In this document: piece after piece, positions 62,241 through 64,000 of the stretch
How the letters are laid out: every line of letters begins with the position of its first letter
Position numbering within the stretch: the first letter of the stretch is position 1
Source of the DNA: Spartinivicinus ruber
Lineage (GTDB): Bacteria > Pseudomonadota > Gammaproteobacteria > Pseudomonadales > Zooshikellaceae
DNA length: 64,000 nucleotides
Direction: 5' to 3'
Assembly: GCF_011009015.1 (NCBI RefSeq)
Contig: NZ_CP048878.1
Location: forward strand, 1,167,501-1,231,500
The notes under the pieces: generated by a model
Seen by the model: only the letters and a program-made list of their open reading frames with translations
Told to the model about the DNA's origin: nothing
Database searches by the model: none
Position numbers and translations under genes: made by a program

Positions 62241-63015
62241 TATTAGTATAATTGTGAAAATATATATTTTGTGTTTAAAAATACAATTGATATTTACTTT
62301 CTCAATAGTTATAGCATTTACTGCATTTAAAACCTATGCCCGGGATATAAAGATAGTAGGCACTGACTGGGAGCCTTTCTCTGCCTCTACATTAGAAAGT
62401 GGTGGAGTTTTAACTGAAATAGTGGTAACAGCATTTAAGCGAAAAGGATATAATGCAGAAATTCAGTGGTATCCTTGGAAAAGGTGCTTAGTGTTAACCT
62501 CCAAGGGAGAAAGGGATGTTTTAATGACAGCTTATTACAGTGAACAAAGAGCAAAAAAATATCTTTATAGTGATCCACTATTTCAAATTGATATTGGACT
62601 AGTCGCACTAAAGGAAGCAGGTATATCTTCATATAAGTCACTGAGAGATCTAGAAAAATTCACTATCGGTGTAACAAAAAACTGGGTCAATTCCGCAGAA
62701 TTTGATGCTGCTAACTACCTAAAAAAGGATGTATCACTAACTCATATCACAACGATGCGAAAGCTCTTTGGAAGGCGCATTGATATGATTGTTACATCAA
62801 TACCTGTTTTTCAATATGAAGTAAATCGGATGAAATACCATAGCTTATCAGAAGTGACTATTTTGGATCCAATATTAACTAAAAACAATTTACATATTTT
62901 ATCAGGATTTAAAGTGGCAGATTATAAGAAAATTATTCAAGACTTTAATGAGGGATTGTCTGAAATTAAGCAAGATGGTTCTTATGGGAAAATATTTTCA
63001 AAACATGGTTTCTAA
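62227..63015 (+). CDS. Periplasmic SBP_bac_3-type solute-binding protein, coupled to its neighbour
   Basis: 262 residues. An unusually long N-terminal hydrophobic leader (about 40 residues) ends in FKTYARD. Lobe 1: IKIVGTDWEPFSASTLESGG, LTEIVVTAFKRKGY, WYPWKRCLVLTSKGERDV; lobe 2: FTIGVTKNWVNSAEFDAA, GRRIDMIVTSIPVFQYEV. Same PW-(A/K)R subgroup as 61473 and 41413. Two different binders translated together with no ABC genes suggest a sensory or paired-ligand role. Confidence 0.89.
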   Translation: MKKNSISIIVKIYILCLKIQLIFTFSIVIAFTAFKTYARDIKIVGTDWEPFSASTLESGGVLTEIVVTAFKRKGYNAEIQWYPWKRCLVLTSKGERDVLMTAYYSEQRAKKYLYSDPLFQIDIGLVALKEAGISSYKSLRDLEKFTIGVTKNWVNSAEFDAANYLKKDVSLTHITTMRKLFGRRIDMIVTSIPVFQYEVNRMKYHSLSEVTILDPILTKNNLHILSGFKVADYKKIIQDFNEGLSEIKQDGSYGKIFSKHGF

Positions 63016-63053
63016 ATATACTTTCTGCTTTGTTCTTCAAAATAAAAATGGTG

Positions 63054-63179
63054 TCATTCCTTCTCTAGGCTTACTAACTTATTCAGTTTTTTATTAAGAA
63101 AAACCATCTCCCGCTTATCCTGCCGATGCTTATATTCCCAATTAACCACAACGGTAATCGTGGTCAGAATAATACCGAT
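63054..63179 (-). pseudogene. Relic of a small membrane protein, phage-like
   Basis: An open minus-strand frame of 41 codons with no start reads GIILTTITVVVNWEYKHRQD then REMVFLNKKLNKLVSLEKE and a stop: one membrane helix followed by a basic coiled coil, like phage lysis accessory or holin-type proteins. An in-frame TGA precedes it. Weak identification. Confidence 0.35.
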
Positions 63180-63310
63180 TCACACATTAGTCACTGAGGT
63201 GAAGAGGCTATCTAGCCTAGCGACCAAAGAGTGGGTCAGGTATTTACAATCGACAAGTTCATATATTGATATGGGAAAGGTTTTGCCCTTCCATGGCTTA
63301 ACTACTTTTT

Positions 63311-63619
63311 CTATTTTGTTAGTAGTTCTTCTGATAAGTTTAGGGTTTCTACTGCCTTTGATTTTTTATCCATAATACAAATTCCCTTAACTTGATATTT
63401 ACCAGCTTTACTGCCATAAAAGCCTTCAAATATTGCAACGCCATAAGATGTTGTGCCGAATGGGTCGACATTTACTTTCAAGTCTTTGAGATTTATAGAC
63501 TCTGTACATTTACTTTTAACATTTGTTTGAAAGTCATCCCAAGCATCAGGAGAGGAGGCTATACAAGTTGCAGTAAACAACAAGCTTCCCCAAAAAAAGA
63601 GCAGTCTTTTATGTACCAT
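63311..63619 (-). CDS. Small secreted protein, unknown
   Basis: 102 residues. A signal peptide (RLLFFWGSLLFTATCIA) leads to a short mature protein with two Cys (VKSKCTESINL and VKGICIMDKKS) likely disulphide-linked, and GFYGSKAGKYQVKG between. No family recognised. Codon use is like its neighbours. Confidence 0.62.
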   Translation of the reverse strand: MVHKRLLFFWGSLLFTATCIASSPDAWDDFQTNVKSKCTESINLKDLKVNVDPFGTTSYGVAIFEGFYGSKAGKYQVKGICIMDKKSKAVETLNLSEELLTK

Positions 63620-63717
63620 AGCGGATTAAATCCTAATCAATAATGAATTGGTATTATACTACTTCAGTACTATGTATCCAGAGACTAATAAGCTCTAAAC
63701 TTTAACGGTACTAAATG

Positions 63718-63742
63718 AAAAAACCAGGGCTGTAAGCCCTGG
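63718..63742 (-). terminator. Rho-independent terminator, minus strand
   Basis: On the minus strand CCAGGGCT, three-base loop, AGCCCTGG, then six T. It ends the S74-domain gene that enters from the right edge. Confidence 0.88.
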
Positions 63743-63761
63743 CTGCTAGATCAGAGAGAAT

Positions 63762-64000
63762 TTAAAGCCCTAACTGTTGACGCAGTGCTTCGTTGTCTTT
63801 TTTTAGTTCTTTTATTGACTCAATTAATACACCAACAAGCCCAGCATAGTTAACTTGTTTAAGTGTCACTTCAGTGCCATTTTTATCTATAATTTTGACA
63901 TTATGAACCAGCTCAGGAAAAACTTTTTCTACATCTTGTGCAATTACACCAATATCTTTTCCTTGGGGAAGGTGTTCGATATCAGTTTCATTAGGATTTT
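63762..64000 (-). CDS. Peptidase-S74 (tail-fibre chaperone) domain protein, partial
   Basis: The C-terminal 78 codons of a gene whose start lies beyond the window. NETDIEHLPQGKDIGVIAQD, VEKVFPELVHN, LKQVNYAGLVGVLIESIKEL and LRQQLGL align almost residue for residue with the IS-split gene at 45814-47293. This copy has an intact frame as far as visible and its own strong terminator, so it may be the functional paralogue. Whether it too lacks a fibre cannot be seen. Confidence 0.85.
   Translation of the reverse strand, partial: NPNETDIEHLPQGKDIGVIAQDVEKVFPELVHNVKIIDKNGTEVTLKQVNYAGLVGVLIESIKELKKDNEALRQQLGL

Noticed and set aside
63160-63375. 71-codon plus-strand ORF with a hydrophobic end
   Set aside because: Overlaps the end of the minus-strand secreted-protein gene and the minus-strand relic; the hydrophobic end is a shadow of that gene.
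1-64000. CRISPR array, tRNA, rRNA or an intact prophage
   Set aside because: No regularly spaced direct repeats, no cloverleaf-like segments and no contiguous phage module were seen; phage genes are only fragments.

Overview
The window is an AT-rich chromosomal segment from a Gram-negative gammaproteobacterium. RhlB, long-form LeuA, a CGYC DsbC, LprI, MlaA, DUF1244 and CTGT-N8-ACAG (LexA-type) sites all point that way. The mix of aerolysin, solitary periplasmic binding proteins and small secreted proteins resembles marine Oceanospirillales such as the Zooshikella/Spartinivicinus group; that placement is inference. I saw no rRNA, tRNA or CRISPR array.

Positions 1-13 kb mix core and accessory genes: an aerolysin-family toxin, a cold-shock protein, an Lrp/AsnC regulator divergent from leuA, an MFS exporter followed by an AraC regulator, a secreted subtilase broken by three lesions, an unusual nitrilase-fold protein, and an intact IS5-family element (956 bp, TCA target duplication). 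Positions 13-39 kb are mostly housekeeping: a coiled-coil/PEGA-like protein, an LprI-family protein, an AAA+/membrane/TPR trio, a hemerythrin, a NemA-NemR-like pair with two matching operators, a frameshifted metallo-beta-lactamase-fold hydrolase, an alpha/beta hydrolase-MlaA block, YaaA, PhoH, RhlB, an RRM protein and a YaiI-family protein. Between phoH and rhlB lies what looks like a previously unannotated SOS transcript: sigma70-like promoter, LexA box and intrinsic terminator, with no convincing ORF.

Positions 39-64 kb are a mosaic accessory region. It holds a yeast-Fcy1-like cytosine deaminase, eight of the nine full-length solitary SBP_bac_3 proteins in the window plus one truncated relic (none has a permease or ATPase nearby), two paralogous 85-residue membrane proteins, a secreted zinc metalloprotease, a secreted ricin-type lectin, a Cys-rich secreted peptide, DsbC, and two loci carrying related decayed prophage fragments. 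An IS1595-family element has inserted with an 8-bp duplication into the signal-peptide codons of a small gene. Joining the two halves restores a 146-codon protein made only of a signal peptide, about 19 residues and a peptidase-S74 intramolecular chaperone domain. A paralogue of this gene runs off the right edge. The IS end that drives its transposase carries a LexA-type site, and a perfect 35-bp-arm palindrome at 41.0 kb is built from two inverted copies of that end.

Several genes carry single-base frameshifts (subtilase twice, MBL hydrolase). Some may be sequence errors, but the two in-frame TAA codons (subtilase, IS1595 transposase) are less easily explained that way. All function calls come from reading the sequence and remembered family motifs; no search was run.
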